Source of the DNA: Nitrososphaerales archaeon | GTDB taxonomy: Archaea > Thermoproteota > Nitrososphaeria > Nitrososphaerales > CADDZS01 | Length of the DNA stretch: 64,000 nucleotides | Reading direction: 5' to 3' | Assembly (NCBI GenBank): GCA_030041295.1 | Contig: JASHOD010000053.1 | Coordinates: forward strand, 80,629-144,628 | In this document: one piece after another, positions 26,528-34,969 of the stretch | Layout: each line of letters opens with the position of its first letter | Position numbering within the stretch: the stretch's first letter is position 1 | Position numbers and translations under genes: made by a program | Notes under the pieces: generated by a model | The model's input: the letters and a program-made list of their open reading frames with translations, nothing else | Database searches by the model: none | Told to the model about the DNA's origin: nothing

Positions 26528-28318
26528 TTAAACTGGTCTCCTGCCGCCACTCCTGTTTCGACTTAATGCAAGAACCGATCCCAAAACAACAACGACGACT
26601 ACGACACCTATTATTGCAAAGAACAGATAGAGGGGGGAACCAGAGCTTGAAGTCTGAGAATTTGAAGTTGACGTACTTTCTGATGCGGACGTTCCAATAT
26701 TATTGGAGGAAGAAGACGAAGTAATAGAACTCGATGAACTAATTGTGCTGCTTGAGGCAGATCTGCTCGAGGATGTAACTGGAGTCGTCGTAGAGGATGA
26801 AAGGGTAGAACTTGAAGTCGAAGAATAGGAGCTAATCGAAGAAATCGAGCTTGTCGACGCAGTAATTGCTGTAGTCGTGCTGCTCGATGTTGATCCAGTT
26901 GGGCTACTACTTGATGACAAACTTGTCGACGTCGAACTACTAATCGAAGCAGATGAAGTCGAGCTGCTGGTACTATTGCTAGTATTTAATGAGCTCGAAG
27001 TACTGCTCGTAGTCGCGGAAGAAGTACTAGACGTTTGGGAAGTTAACGTAGTTGTTGTTGCTGATCCGATGAATTCGAGTACTCTAAAGTTATCATAATC
27101 TGAAACCCATAGATTTCCTGCTTGATCGAAGGCAATACCAAAGGGATCATAAAGCCCGCTTGCCGTGGTCTGAGGAAAATCAGTTGTGAACCCGGACTGA
27201 CCGATTACCAAGCTCGCCCCCATACCACTGCAGAATTGTTCCGACGGACATCCCGAAGTACCGGGAATATATTCGAGTACGCGATGATTATTCTGATCCG
27301 CAATCCAAAGATTTCCCGAAGAGTCGAATGAAACGTCAAAGGGATTGCTGAGAGTTAAGTTATTTGGCGGGTAAGTGTTCGTGCTCGTGATGAAGCCATC
27401 TTGTCCGATGACAGTGGATGCGCTCATCCCGTCGCAGAACTGGTTCGTTGGACATCCTGACGTACCCGGTATATACTCCAGAACTCTGTTGTTGACACTA
27501 TCAGAGACCCAGAGATCACCAGAGGAATCGAAAGCTAGTCCTTCCGGCCAATCTAGACTCGAAGCTTTGGGAGGAACGGCGGAGGTGTCCGTCGTAAAGT
27601 TTGATTGACCTATAACGAGAGAAGCATTCATGCTAGTGCAGAATTGATCTGTGGGGCAGCCGAACGAACCGGGGACGAACTCGACGATTCTGTTCACGTT
27701 CTGCTCTGCTACCCAGAGATCCCCATGGGAGTCAAATGTGATCCCTGTTGGGGACGGTAAAGTAGATTGTCCGACTTGTAATGAATTCACTGTGAAGTTC
27801 TTTTGACCTATTACAACACTTGCCGGCATTCCGTTACAAAACTGTCCGGCCGCACACGGAGACGTTCCGGGCACAAATTCAAGCACCCTGTTGTTGAAAA
27901 AATCTGATACCCAGAGGTCGCCAGATGAATCAAAGGCAATCCCCCAGGGACTATCGAGGCCAGTCTGCGTGCGCTCGTTCGTAGATGATGTAAAATTCGG
28001 CTGACCGATAACGACAGAAGCGACTTCGCCGTTAGTAAAACCTGCTCCTTTAGAGAATTCGAGAACTCTATTGTTTCCATTATCCACGATCCAGACATTT
28101 CCATGCGGATCTATTGCGAGACCATTGGGATTTGAGAGATCAGAATCTGTCGGAGTGGTTCCACGATTAGCTGATGTAAAATTTGACTGACCCAGTACTA
28201 CCGAGGCAGGCTGCCCGCTAGAGAAATTAGAGGTAAACGAATGGGGCAATAATGCTGACCCAAAAGCAGAAATTATCAGAAGAGTACAGAAAATAATGCC
28301 CACGAAAAATTTTTTCAT
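26528..28318 (-). CDS. Surface NHL-repeat six-bladed propeller with Ser/Thr stalk and C-terminal anchor
   Basis: 596 residues from ATG 28318: a signal peptide MKKFFVGIIFCTLL..., then six ~65-residue repeats each beginning AS-x-VIGQ-x-x-F and containing G-x-AFDSSGDLWVSD-x-x-NNRVLEF, the NHL signature. Blades 2-5 end in a Cys-x5-6-Cys pair (GCPTNQFC), probably disulfides. A long Ser/Thr-only stalk (about residues 425-555) precedes one transmembrane helix and a basic tail, so the propeller is displayed outside the cell. The TATA-like box at 28346-28354 favours 28318 over the ATG at 28330. Likely a binding or adhesion protein. Confidence 0.82.
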   Translation of the reverse strand: MKKFFVGIIFCTLLIISAFGSALLPHSFTSNFSSGQPASVVLGQSNFTSANRGTTPTDSDLSNPNGLAIDPHGNVWIVDNGNNRVLEFSKGAGFTNGEVASVVIGQPNFTSSTNERTQTGLDSPWGIAFDSSGDLWVSDFFNNRVLEFVPGTSPCAAGQFCNGMPASVVIGQKNFTVNSLQVGQSTLPSPTGITFDSHGDLWVAEQNVNRIVEFVPGSFGCPTDQFCTSMNASLVIGQSNFTTDTSAVPPKASSLDWPEGLAFDSSGDLWVSDSVNNRVLEYIPGTSGCPTNQFCDGMSASTVIGQDGFITSTNTYPPNNLTLSNPFDVSFDSSGNLWIADQNNHRVLEYIPGTSGCPSEQFCSGMGASLVIGQSGFTTDFPQTTASGLYDPFGIAFDQAGNLWVSDYDNFRVLEFIGSATTTTLTSQTSSTSSATTSSTSSSLNTSNSTSSSTSSASISSSTSTSLSSSSSPTGSTSSSTTTAITASTSSISSISSYSSTSSSTLSSSTTTPVTSSSRSASSSTISSSSSITSSSSSNNIGTSASESTSTSNSQTSSSGSPLYLFFAIIGVVVVVVVLGSVLALSRNRSGGRRPV

Positions 28319-28467
28319 AATTTTTTGCATAAAAGCAAAAGTTCGAGATTTAAGATATTCGGAATTCTGCTGAGCTTATTCACAATGACTGTTTGCGGAT
28401 ATCAATGATTTCGTGCAATAGCGGAAACCAAATTTTTCGGCGGTGGTTGGCCGGTTCGAACCAGACG

Positions 28468-29343
28468 CTAAAAGTCAGCCAAGCTTGCCTGCCTCGAATC
28501 TTGAGGAACTTCAACTCCAGTTACATTTGTAGTACTCAATTTCGAATAATCCATCTCCATGAGTCCAGATAATCTACGAAATTCGTTCACCGATTCCGGT
28601 CCAAAACCTGCAAAATGGTTGTTGAAGAAAATAAATGCATCATCAATCTTTCCTGCGACGGATTTCATAACGTCAGCCATCTCTTTTTGCTCCTTCGCTC
28701 GGTCTTTCTGCTTTGAACCAAAATTCGTAATGTCGCGCTCGCCCACCATCCTCGCGTAGACAAAGTCCGCCGTGAGTTTCGTCGGAGTCCCCTCCGCGAG
28801 GTATTGATTCAAAGACCAGCATAGAGCTACGTTGTTACTTTCAAGTAGTTTGTACGTCTCTGACCGGAACCACGAGTTGTGGCGGAACTCGATCGAATGG
28901 CGAAAACCCTTCTTCGGCATTTCGTTTGAAACAAAGTTCTCGAGATCCTTGAACCCTTTCTCGTACTTGAAACTCGGAGGTAATTGAACAACAAAGGGGC
29001 CTAGTTTGTCCCCTAACCCAGAGATCGTCTTGTAAAGGAAATCAAGCGTACTGCGTACATTTTGAAATTTTAATTCATGTGTGATCTTTTTTGGAAACTT
29101 GGGGCAGAAGATGAAATCCTCGGGCGTGTTTTTCCTCCATTGCGAGATCATGAACGAGTTTGGTATTCTATAGAAAGAAGAATCTATCTCGACTGCGTCG
29201 AAGACCGAGGAATACAGTCTTAGAAAATCCTTCGGCTTTGCATCCTTCGGATAAAAAGGTCCTACCCAGTCCTCGTAACTCCAGCCGGAGCATCCCGCGT
29301 GAAGTTTCTTTTTTAAATCGCTATTCTCGCTCTCCTTGACCAA
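28468..29343 (-). CDS. DUF72 family protein (YecE-like)
   Basis: 291 residues. The N-terminal HAGCSGWSYEDWVGPFYP and then FDAVEIDSSFYRIP are the defining DUF72 motifs of this TIM-barrel family; FIFCPKFPKKITH, SIEFRHNSW and FIFFNNHFAG follow in order. The family is widespread, its reaction unknown, though links to nucleic-acid metabolism and Fe-S proteins have been proposed. Full length and intact. Stands alone. Confidence 0.88.
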   Translation of the reverse strand: MVKESENSDLKKKLHAGCSGWSYEDWVGPFYPKDAKPKDFLRLYSSVFDAVEIDSSFYRIPNSFMISQWRKNTPEDFIFCPKFPKKITHELKFQNVRSTLDFLYKTISGLGDKLGPFVVQLPPSFKYEKGFKDLENFVSNEMPKKGFRHSIEFRHNSWFRSETYKLLESNNVALCWSLNQYLAEGTPTKLTADFVYARMVGERDITNFGSKQKDRAKEQKEMADVMKSVAGKIDDAFIFFNNHFAGFGPESVNEFRRLSGLMEMDYSKLSTTNVTGVEVPQDSRQASLADF

Positions 29344-29414
29344 AAATAAACACGCCTTCTCGCTTGAAGCTGATTGGATAACTCAGATAGGATTTAAAAG
29401 ATAGTATCTCAAAA

Positions 29415-29623
29415 ATGACTCTTAGGATTGACCGCGACAGAGCAACGTCTGTGTAAACTAGAGCTCAGGGTTCGATGAGCTCGAAGAAACTCTAGAGATA
29501 ATTAGCGATAAGAAGCTCGTCAGAAGTATCGAGCGCGGCCTCAAGGATTTGAAGGAGGGAAAGTACAAAATCTACAAGGATGTCAAGTCCATGTTTTCTG
29601 ATCTTGATAAAAGATCGCAATGA
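29415..29623 (+). pseudogene. Broken antitoxin gene of a RelBE-type pair
   Basis: ATG 29415 starts MTLRIDRD, an antitoxin-like beginning, but that frame stops at 29454-29456. The rest of the antitoxin, FDELEETLEIISDKKL then SIERGLKDLKEGKYKIY, sits in another frame (29462-29623) that has no usable start before the middle of the gene. So a frameshift plus stop separates the DNA-binding N-terminus from the toxin-neutralising C-terminus. Its last codon overlaps the toxin start as ATGA, the original coupling. Confidence 0.65.
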
Positions 29624-29835
29624 CGTACCTTTTAGTTCCAACCTCGAATTTCACTAGAGGTTTAAGAAAACTATCTGGCACAGACAGAACTCGAGCTGAG
29701 AAAGTCATTGAAGAATTGATGAACGATCCTTATTCGTACAAGGGATTATCAGGAAGATTCAAGAACATTAGAAGCGCTAGATTTGGAGACCAAGTCTTAC
29801 AGTTTCCAACCAGCCACTTGTACCTTCGTCTCTGA
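29620..29835 (+). pseudogene. Truncated RelE/ParE-type toxin
   Basis: 71 residues: LVPTSNFTRGLRKLS, then RAEKVIEELMNDPYSYKGLSGRFKNIRSARFGD is the normal RelE-family N-terminal two thirds. After RFGD the family continues with the strand YRVLY and catalytic C-terminal strands to about 85-90 residues; here it changes to an unrelated QVLQFPTSHLYLRL and ends. The C-terminal catalytic residues are therefore missing. The break at about 29787 coincides with the end of a minus-strand zinc-ribbon-like frame, pointing to a recombination or deletion junction. Confidence 0.65.
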
Positions 29836-29962
29836 ACATTTTTGTTTGGAAATGCATCTCATATACGCCACCGCAATGAGGACATTTGTAATCAGGCACA
29901 ATAAAGGTGTCAAACGCTCCCAACCTTACTTCACATCCCTCTCGGTTAAGGCAAATTAGCAC
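29777..29962 (-). CDS. Possible small zinc-ribbon protein (end fused to toxin remnant)
   Basis: Minus-strand GTG 29962 opens a 61-residue frame with LICLNREGC and KCPHCGGVYEMHF, i.e. a Cys pair and a CPHCG knuckle such as zinc ribbons use. Its last ~15 residues are antisense to the toxin remnant, so the original C-terminus may be lost. May be a fragment. Confidence 0.32.
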   Translation of the reverse strand: MLICLNREGCEVRLGAFDTFIVPDYKCPHCGGVYEMHFQTKMFRDEGTSGWLETVRLGLQI

Positions 29963-30025
29963 TTCTTGCTCTAAAACCTGCCCGAATACTCACATCCCAA
30001 CGCAAGCTTATCTGATCCGCGATTA

Positions 30026-30057
30026 GCATGAGTGGATTAAAGTCCACCTTCTCATGC
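30026..30057. repeat. Imperfect inverted repeat
   Basis: GCATGAG-TGGA at 30026-30036 faces TCCA at 30043-30046 and CTCATGC at 30051-30057, leaving a 4-nt bulge on one side. It lies between two minus-strand genes and might be a terminator of 30110-30571 or an operator. Confidence 0.35.
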
Positions 30058-30109
30058 TTTCCGCGTTCAAAAGAAATTCACAGTAATCGAAACTCAAGTC
30101 ACGGTTTCG

Positions 30110-30571
30110 TTATTTGCTACCACTGTTGAATTCATTTTCAAGTTCGACAATTAATTTGTCCCAAAAATTCGAAACGCTCTTCACATAAGCTTTCCTTGAG
30201 GGGGCATTGTTTATTCTATAATGTTCTGTGAACGTCATATCAAGTCTCGTCTTTCCGCGTCCGACGAGCGTCAGGAGATAATCTCCTATCTCATAGTCTT
30301 CATCGCTAATGTAATCTAAGTGCCAAGATTTTGGGGGATACAATGTCACGACACTAACTCCGTCTAGGGACTTGCCACGACTATGATAACTATCCGCATA
30401 GACCACGCGATGGTTTGTCCGAAGAAGGATGTCGCGCTTGATCTTTGAGCCTGTTAACTCCGGATCAGTTTCTCTAAAATCTGTGGCCCAGTTGAACACA
30501 AAACGTAGAGGAGCTTCAATGGTTTTCGAAACATTAACACTGTATGATTTCTTATAGGATTCTAGCTTCAA
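30110..30571 (-). CDS. SRPBCC-fold protein
   Basis: 153 residues from a TTG start. YSVNVSKTIEAPLRFVFNWATDF is the first strand and helix of the polyketide-cyclase-like SRPBCC fold; a long C-terminal helix (SVSNFWDKLIVELENEF) ends the domain. Binds an unknown hydrophobic ligand. Distant relative of the protein at 22625-23119. No operon partners. Confidence 0.68.
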   Translation of the reverse strand: MKLESYKKSYSVNVSKTIEAPLRFVFNWATDFRETDPELTGSKIKRDILLRTNHRVVYADSYHSRGKSLDGVSVVTLYPPKSWHLDYISDEDYEIGDYLLTLVGRGKTRLDMTFTEHYRINNAPSRKAYVKSVSNFWDKLIVELENEFNSGSK

Positions 30572-30647
30572 GAGATCATCAGCAATTCATGCCTAAAGCT
30601 TGGTTTTAAGAATTCCAACCTCTTGACGAATGACCCATATGATAAAG

Positions 30648-31079
30648 CTACTGAACCACGATCTCCTTGACGAATTTGCCGAGCAAATTGGAAAGTGTTT
30701 CTTGTTCTGCTCTAGTAAGAGATTTACGAAGCGACTCTTCGGTGGATCTCCAGTAATCCTCGCTTATTCTGGTGTACGCTTTTCTTCCACCATTGGTCGC
30801 CCGAGAATGTCATGTGGCTTGCACTTTTTGGATCTACCTACTAAAGGGCCGCGAAATAGTATGATGCCTATTTGTCGAACGCTGTTCCGTTAGTCCCTTC
30901 GCAAGAGATATTCGCGCGATACGATTGATGGCAGTTCGAAGCTTCGCAAGCTCCTGCATGATAATTTGTGATTGTGAAAAGAGCCTCGAAGAACTTGGAC
31001 CCAAAACACTCGTTTCAAGTTGCTCGGCCGAAGAAAATATGAAAGAAAAGACGTCTGCCAAATAAAGGAGGAGAGACAC
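30648..31079 (-). pseudogene. Decayed regulator-like frame (possibly MarR type)
   Basis: On the minus strand a frame from about 31079 runs to TAG 30834-30836, meets TGA 30810-30812 and continues to TAG 30648-30650. The middle part (IIMQELAKLRTAINRIA) and the last 53 codons (RKAYTRISEDYWRS ... LSNLLGKFVKEIV) look like the helical parts of a MarR-type regulator. With two in-frame stops it cannot be functional. The family call is weak. Confidence 0.3.
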
Positions 31080-31262
31080 GTTTCAACAGTTTTTTCCAAG
31101 TTCCACATTCTTGATGTTGTGATTACGCCCTAACCTGAGCTGAGCATAAGTAAGATTAGCTATTTTCATAGTAGCGAAGCTCTGAATTCTCACTACTATT
31201 ATTATTAAATCAATCTTGTTGCGTATTGAGTTATCAAAGATACATGGTGTAATCTCGCTAGA

Positions 31263-31610
31263 TTGATTTCAATTGATTTCTCTCAAGCTGTTCAGATAGT
31301 TGGCTTTGCGGCTTTGTCCGTGTTTGGTTTTTACGCTTTGAGACTTGTCACATCATTTCGCACTGGGATCCTTGCCAGGAGCTGGAAGCATGTCACGACC
31401 GGCGCGATGTTTCTAATATTTGCGGAGATACCACTCCTCTTGGCTAGCGTTGGTCTCTCTGCAACTGAAAGCACAATCCTTGCAGTTTCAGGAATGTTGA
31501 TGCGATTAATCGGTATAATCTTTCTTACAATCGGTCTGAGGATTCAGTGCCAAGTATGGCGCAGGGAAATTGGACCCCGTTCACCCAGAGCCAATCCTAT
31601 TCCGGCTTGA
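31263..31610 (+). CDS. Three-helix membrane protein, second copy of the duplicated module
   Basis: 115 residues from TTG 31263. Hydrophobic segments at about 8-27, 42-62 and 70-92 and the GFYALRLVTSFRTGILARSWKHV loop match 25331-25690. It precedes a soluble module protein (31771) on the same strand by 160 nt, whereas in the other copy the soluble protein comes first. An ATTATTAAATC box lies about 60 bp upstream. Confidence 0.62.
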   Translation: MISIDFSQAVQIVGFAALSVFGFYALRLVTSFRTGILARSWKHVTTGAMFLIFAEIPLLLASVGLSATESTILAVSGMLMRLIGIIFLTIGLRIQCQVWRREIGPRSPRANPIPA

Positions 31611-31770
31611 AATCCGACCCGGCATCGGCCTCTCTGTCCGCTAGTTGATCAAATGAACACTTCTGGAGCCTAGTTCATATTCTCCTCAGTACGAATTGAC
31701 AATTCACGACCCATAAATCCCGATTTTTCGTTTCGCAAAGGGCAGAAACGATTTTAGTGAAAACAGGCTT

Positions 31771-32118
31771 TTGCTATCGAAGGAACAACAGCTCAATCTG
31801 TCAGAAAGCATTCTGAATTGCATTGATAAGGCGATTAGCCCGAAGTTCGGGGAAAATGTCTACAACGTCATTATTGCAAATTTTGAGACGCGGTTCACAT
31901 TGTCGAAAAATGAAATTGCCTCTCACCCATTGTTGTTTGAGACACTCCTTGACGACATATTCGGTACCGGAATTGCGTCGGAACTAATCAAATCATCTAT
32001 CTTTAGAGAACTAGCTCACAATTTTCAGATCTTTGAACCTGACTACTTTCAAAAGAATATGGATAAAGAAAATGTCCTTTCAAGAGCTATTGAAGAGATA
32101 ATAAAAAAAGCACAATAA
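31771..32118 (+). CDS. Soluble ~115-residue protein, second copy of the duplicated module
   Basis: 115 residues from TTG 31771. Shares with 25703-26023 the pattern IL-x-C-x-DK, FG-x-x-V-x-x-VI, F-x-T, IA-x-x-P-x-LF, a second FG about ten residues later and the helical end LSRAIEEI (LTRAITEA in the other). Predicted helical, no membrane segment. Function unknown; linkage with the membrane protein in both copies suggests the two act together. Confidence 0.62.
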   Translation: MLSKEQQLNLSESILNCIDKAISPKFGENVYNVIIANFETRFTLSKNEIASHPLLFETLLDDIFGTGIASELIKSSIFRELAHNFQIFEPDYFQKNMDKENVLSRAIEEIIKKAQ

Positions 32119-32296
32119 CGGAAACTTTCTTGCGTTCGAAGTACCCTAATAGGAGAGCTTCTGAACTTGGTGAATGTCCCATTTATTTCTTAGACCAAGG
32201 TCTATATCATTTGGCATGTCAAAGGAAGCCTCTATCAATTATCTAGCTATACAATATTCACTAACTGTTCAAGTATTGAATAGAACACATGGATTC

Positions 32297-32473
32297 ATGT
32301 CCAGTGAAAAAGAAGAAGGAAAAATGAGGAAAGGAATATGGAAAGGCTGAAGAAAAGATTGGCAAGGACATGGACGTCCCGACATGAAGATACAGGGCAA
32401 AGCAGACAAGGAATATGGCGGGGCTCTAGAGAAAGTTGGCAAGAAGATCGAAAAGGAAAGAGACAACCTTTAG
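32297..32473 (+). pseudogene. CsbD-like stress protein gene with two frameshifts
   Basis: ATG 32297 starts MSSEKEEGKMRKG; one base shift leads to KAEEKIGKDM and a second to RPDMKIQGKADKEYGGALEKVGKKIEKERD ending at TAG 32471. Read together they give a ~58-residue CsbD/YjbJ-like protein (GKADKEYGGALEKVGKK is the family's repeat). The two shifts cancel, so the first and last parts are in the same frame but a TGA lies between them. Either decay or two assembly errors. Confidence 0.55.
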
Positions 32474-32673
32474 AGCGTAGTCACGAAAAGGGGGACGGCT
32501 CTTCAGAGGGCCCCTCTACCCTGTCTTTGTTAGCTCGATTATTTTCTTGCTGTAAGATCAAATGAAAGTTTATTGGGTTAGATAGGTATCAGGTAGTCTT
32601 TCTTCCCGTTTTTGCTCTTGAGACGAATCGGAAACTTGAAAGAGGGCAATGTCTTCAACTATCTGCGAACGTC

Positions 32674-33378
32674 ATGGTAGAATTCGCACTAGTTCCAGGC
32701 GCTTGGCTTGGAGGCTGGGTCTGGAAGAGAATTATCCCGCAATTAGAGAAGAGAGGACACACCGCTTATCCTGTAACCCTGACCGGAATGGGGGAAAGGG
32801 TTCACTTGCTTTCGAAGGATGTAGGCATAGATACATCGATTCAGGATGTCCTGAATATAATCGAGTACAACGATATTGACGATCTCGTTCTTGTTGGACA
32901 TAGCTTCGCAGGAAAAGTTGCAGCTGCTGTCGCTGACCGCGTGCCAGATAAGGTGAAATTACTGCTTTATCTCGATGCACTGAGGCCAGACAAAACTAGG
33001 GAACCTCAAGCAGGCTTTGACCCGACGAGAGAATTCGGTCCAGTCCCTGAAGGGAGCCTGGGAGTTCCTCTTACCGAAGAAATTATCGATAACATTGGAA
33101 AGGACGTGAAAGGTAAGGATCGAGAATGGATGCTTTCCAAAGCGACTCCATGGCCCTTAGAGATAGCAAGGGATCCGATCACCTTATCTGAAAGATTCGA
33201 TTCGATAAAGAGTGCGTACATCTTCTGCACTCAAAGTGGCGACCCGGTCGACGAGATTGTTTCGGGCAAGTGGGGCGAACTCTATGGACCGTACAAACTC
33301 ATAGAAACTGGACACTGGCCGATGATTACAAAACCGGATGAGCTCGTCGAAGATATGCTTTCTTTGGCTAACCAGTGA
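32674..33378 (+). CDS. Alpha/beta hydrolase (esterase/hydroxynitrile-lyase-like)
   Basis: 234 residues. FALVPGAWLGGWVWKRI forms the oxyanion-hole region, VLVGHSFAGKVA (about residue 78) contains the nucleophilic Ser, and the final ETGHWPMI supplies the catalytic His; the acid is probably Asp in QSGDPVDE. The pattern is that of EstC/MenH-like short hydrolases and hydroxynitrile lyases. Substrate unknown, cytoplasmic. Confidence 0.84.
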   Translation: MVEFALVPGAWLGGWVWKRIIPQLEKRGHTAYPVTLTGMGERVHLLSKDVGIDTSIQDVLNIIEYNDIDDLVLVGHSFAGKVAAAVADRVPDKVKLLLYLDALRPDKTREPQAGFDPTREFGPVPEGSLGVPLTEEIIDNIGKDVKGKDREWMLSKATPWPLEIARDPITLSERFDSIKSAYIFCTQSGDPVDEIVSGKWGELYGPYKLIETGHWPMITKPDELVEDMLSLANQ

Positions 33379-33475
33379 GATAAGGGAATCCAAAGGGAAA
33401 AAAAATAGAGTTGATGACAAAACTCTGGCTCTTACTAAATCCCCAAGAGCATATTTTAAAGAAGAAAAAAACTAA

Positions 33476-34618
33476 TTGACGCAAACCTCATCTAATTTCG
33501 AGCCAAGGAATGCGATTTCGACTCGCATAATATTCCACGTCGACATCGATTCGTTTTACCCGTCCGTCGAAATCAGAGAGAATCCAAGCCTCACGGGCAA
33601 GGCCGTGATTGTTGGCGCGGATCCAAAGGGCGGACGCGCACGGGGTGTGGTAGTGTCCTGTTCCTACGAAGCAAGGAAGCTAGGAGTACGCTCCGGGATG
33701 CCAATTTCGAGAGCGTACAGAATTGCAAAGGATAATGCTGCCTATCTTCGACCAAACTTTACACTTTACATCCAAGTTTCCAAGAAAGTGATGAATCTCC
33801 TGCGTTCCTTCGCAGATAAATTCGAGCAGGTGAGCATTGATGAGGCGTTCCTCGATGTCACACATAGATTAGGGAGAGACTATGCTCGGGCGAGAGATTA
33901 CGCCATCGAAATCAAGACTAAATTGGAATCCGAGGAAAGACTGACTTGTTCGATCGGAGTTGCTCCAAACAAGTCTGGGGCCAAGATTGCCTCTGACCTT
34001 CAAAAACCGGATGGACTCACCGTGGTTACTCCTGAGCACTTGAAAGAATTCCTAACGCCCCTCCCAAGCAGGGCAATAAGTGGAATTGGAAGCAAGACTG
34101 AAGCATTTCTAGAAACAAAGGGAATCAAGACCATCGGGGACTTGCAAAAGATCTCGGGTCAGGAACTTGTGAAATATTTTGGCAAAACAGGAGTGTGGTT
34201 ATGGGGCGTCGCTAATGGCCTTGAGCAAATCGAGGTGAAAGAGAGGCCGATGAGATCCCTCGGGGCAGAACATACTTTTGAAAAGGATGTTGCGGACCGG
34301 ACTGAAGTAATTTCAAAGCTGGAGGATTTAATTGATCGCCTGCACGACAGAGTACTTTCCGCCAAAGTAAAATTTCGAGTAGTTGGAATCAGAATTCGCT
34401 TCACTCATTTCCAAACCTTTTCGCGAGAGCACACTCTTCAAACGTTCACTTCAAATAAGAAGGTGATTTCGGCTGAAGCAAGGAACCTCTTGAGAGAGTT
34501 TGAGAGTAAGAAGGATAAGATAAGACTGATTGGAGTTTACGTTTCGGATTTCAGGGAAGAAAATCCTTTGGAAGAAGGGAGCGCGACAAGCGAGAGCTTG
34601 GAGAACTGGGTGAATTAA
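33476..34618 (+). CDS. dinB: DNA polymerase IV, Y family (Dpo4/DinB)
   Basis: 380 residues. IFHVDIDSFYPSVEI near the start and SIDEAFLDVT around residue 122 carry the metal-binding Asp and Asp-Glu of the palm; GIGVAPNKSGAKIASD-type finger wording, the helix-hairpin-helix thumb (ISGIGSKTEAFLETKGIKTIGDL) and a little-finger domain follow. It copies damaged DNA. The TTG at 33476 is the only possible start before the active site. No clear C-terminal PCNA box is seen. An ATTTTAAA box lies about 20 bp upstream. Confidence 0.93.
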   Translation: MTQTSSNFEPRNAISTRIIFHVDIDSFYPSVEIRENPSLTGKAVIVGADPKGGRARGVVVSCSYEARKLGVRSGMPISRAYRIAKDNAAYLRPNFTLYIQVSKKVMNLLRSFADKFEQVSIDEAFLDVTHRLGRDYARARDYAIEIKTKLESEERLTCSIGVAPNKSGAKIASDLQKPDGLTVVTPEHLKEFLTPLPSRAISGIGSKTEAFLETKGIKTIGDLQKISGQELVKYFGKTGVWLWGVANGLEQIEVKERPMRSLGAEHTFEKDVADRTEVISKLEDLIDRLHDRVLSAKVKFRVVGIRIRFTHFQTFSREHTLQTFTSNKKVISAEARNLLREFESKKDKIRLIGVYVSDFREENPLEEGSATSESLENWVN

Positions 34619-34636
34619 GAAAATAGAAATTCGAAT

Positions 34637-34795
34637 CTATGCATATTCGTGTAACTCGCAGCGCGGGCAGTGATTCCAACAGTTTACACAAAAGAACTTT
34701 TCACAGTCAGGACAGATTACCTTCTGATGAAGCAGTTTGCTGCCATCAAGAGATCTTAGTTCTAGAATCGCCAAAATCGACGCATTGACTGACAT
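34637..34795 (-). CDS. Small Cys-rich zinc-finger protein (52 residues)
   Basis: Minus-strand ATG 34793-34795 to TAG 34637-34639. After a 25-residue helix the sequence VICPDCEKFFCVNCWNH and CPRCELH gives three Cys-x2-Cys pairs and two His, enough for one or two zinc sites. The wording resembles the C-terminal C4 finger of TFIIH subunit Ssl1/p44 and related RING-like knuckles. A TACTTAAGA box (34819-34827) about 28 bp upstream fits a leaderless message. Convergent with the polymerase IV gene. Confidence 0.62.
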   Translation of the reverse strand: MSVNASILAILELRSLDGSKLLHQKVICPDCEKFFCVNCWNHCPRCELHEYA

Positions 34796-34818
34796 CTCTT
34801 TCAATTCATTTTCCCGTC

Positions 34819-34827
34819 TTAAGTATC
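34819..34827 (-). promoter_or_regulatory. TATA-like box of the small zinc-finger gene
   Basis: TACTTAAGA on the minus strand, centred about 28 bp upstream of the ATG at 34795. Confidence 0.4.
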
Positions 34828-34969
34828 AATTACAATTCTTTTTTATCAAAAAAAATGAAGTTTCATTTCGGAGAGGGCATATGCTCTTGACTTATTTGTG
34901 AGAGGCCAAGTCTATATTTGTTAACTTCTCCGAGGAGATATCAGGTTGGGAAATCAAACATTTTGAATA

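Noticed and set aside
26877..27098. Plus-strand frame of 73 codons
   Set aside because: Antisense of the Ser/Thr stalk of the NHL protein; its Leu/Val/Glu-rich low-complexity product is a by-product of the stalk codons.
28453..28462. GGTTCGAACC resembling the T-loop region of a tRNA
   Set aside because: No acceptor, D or anticodon arms can be built around it on either strand, and it borders the DUF72 gene end; taken as a chance palindrome.
32338..32565. Plus-strand frame of 75 codons rich in Arg and Ser
   Set aside because: It is a shifted reading of the CsbD-like gene; the recognisable CsbD wording lies in the other two frames.
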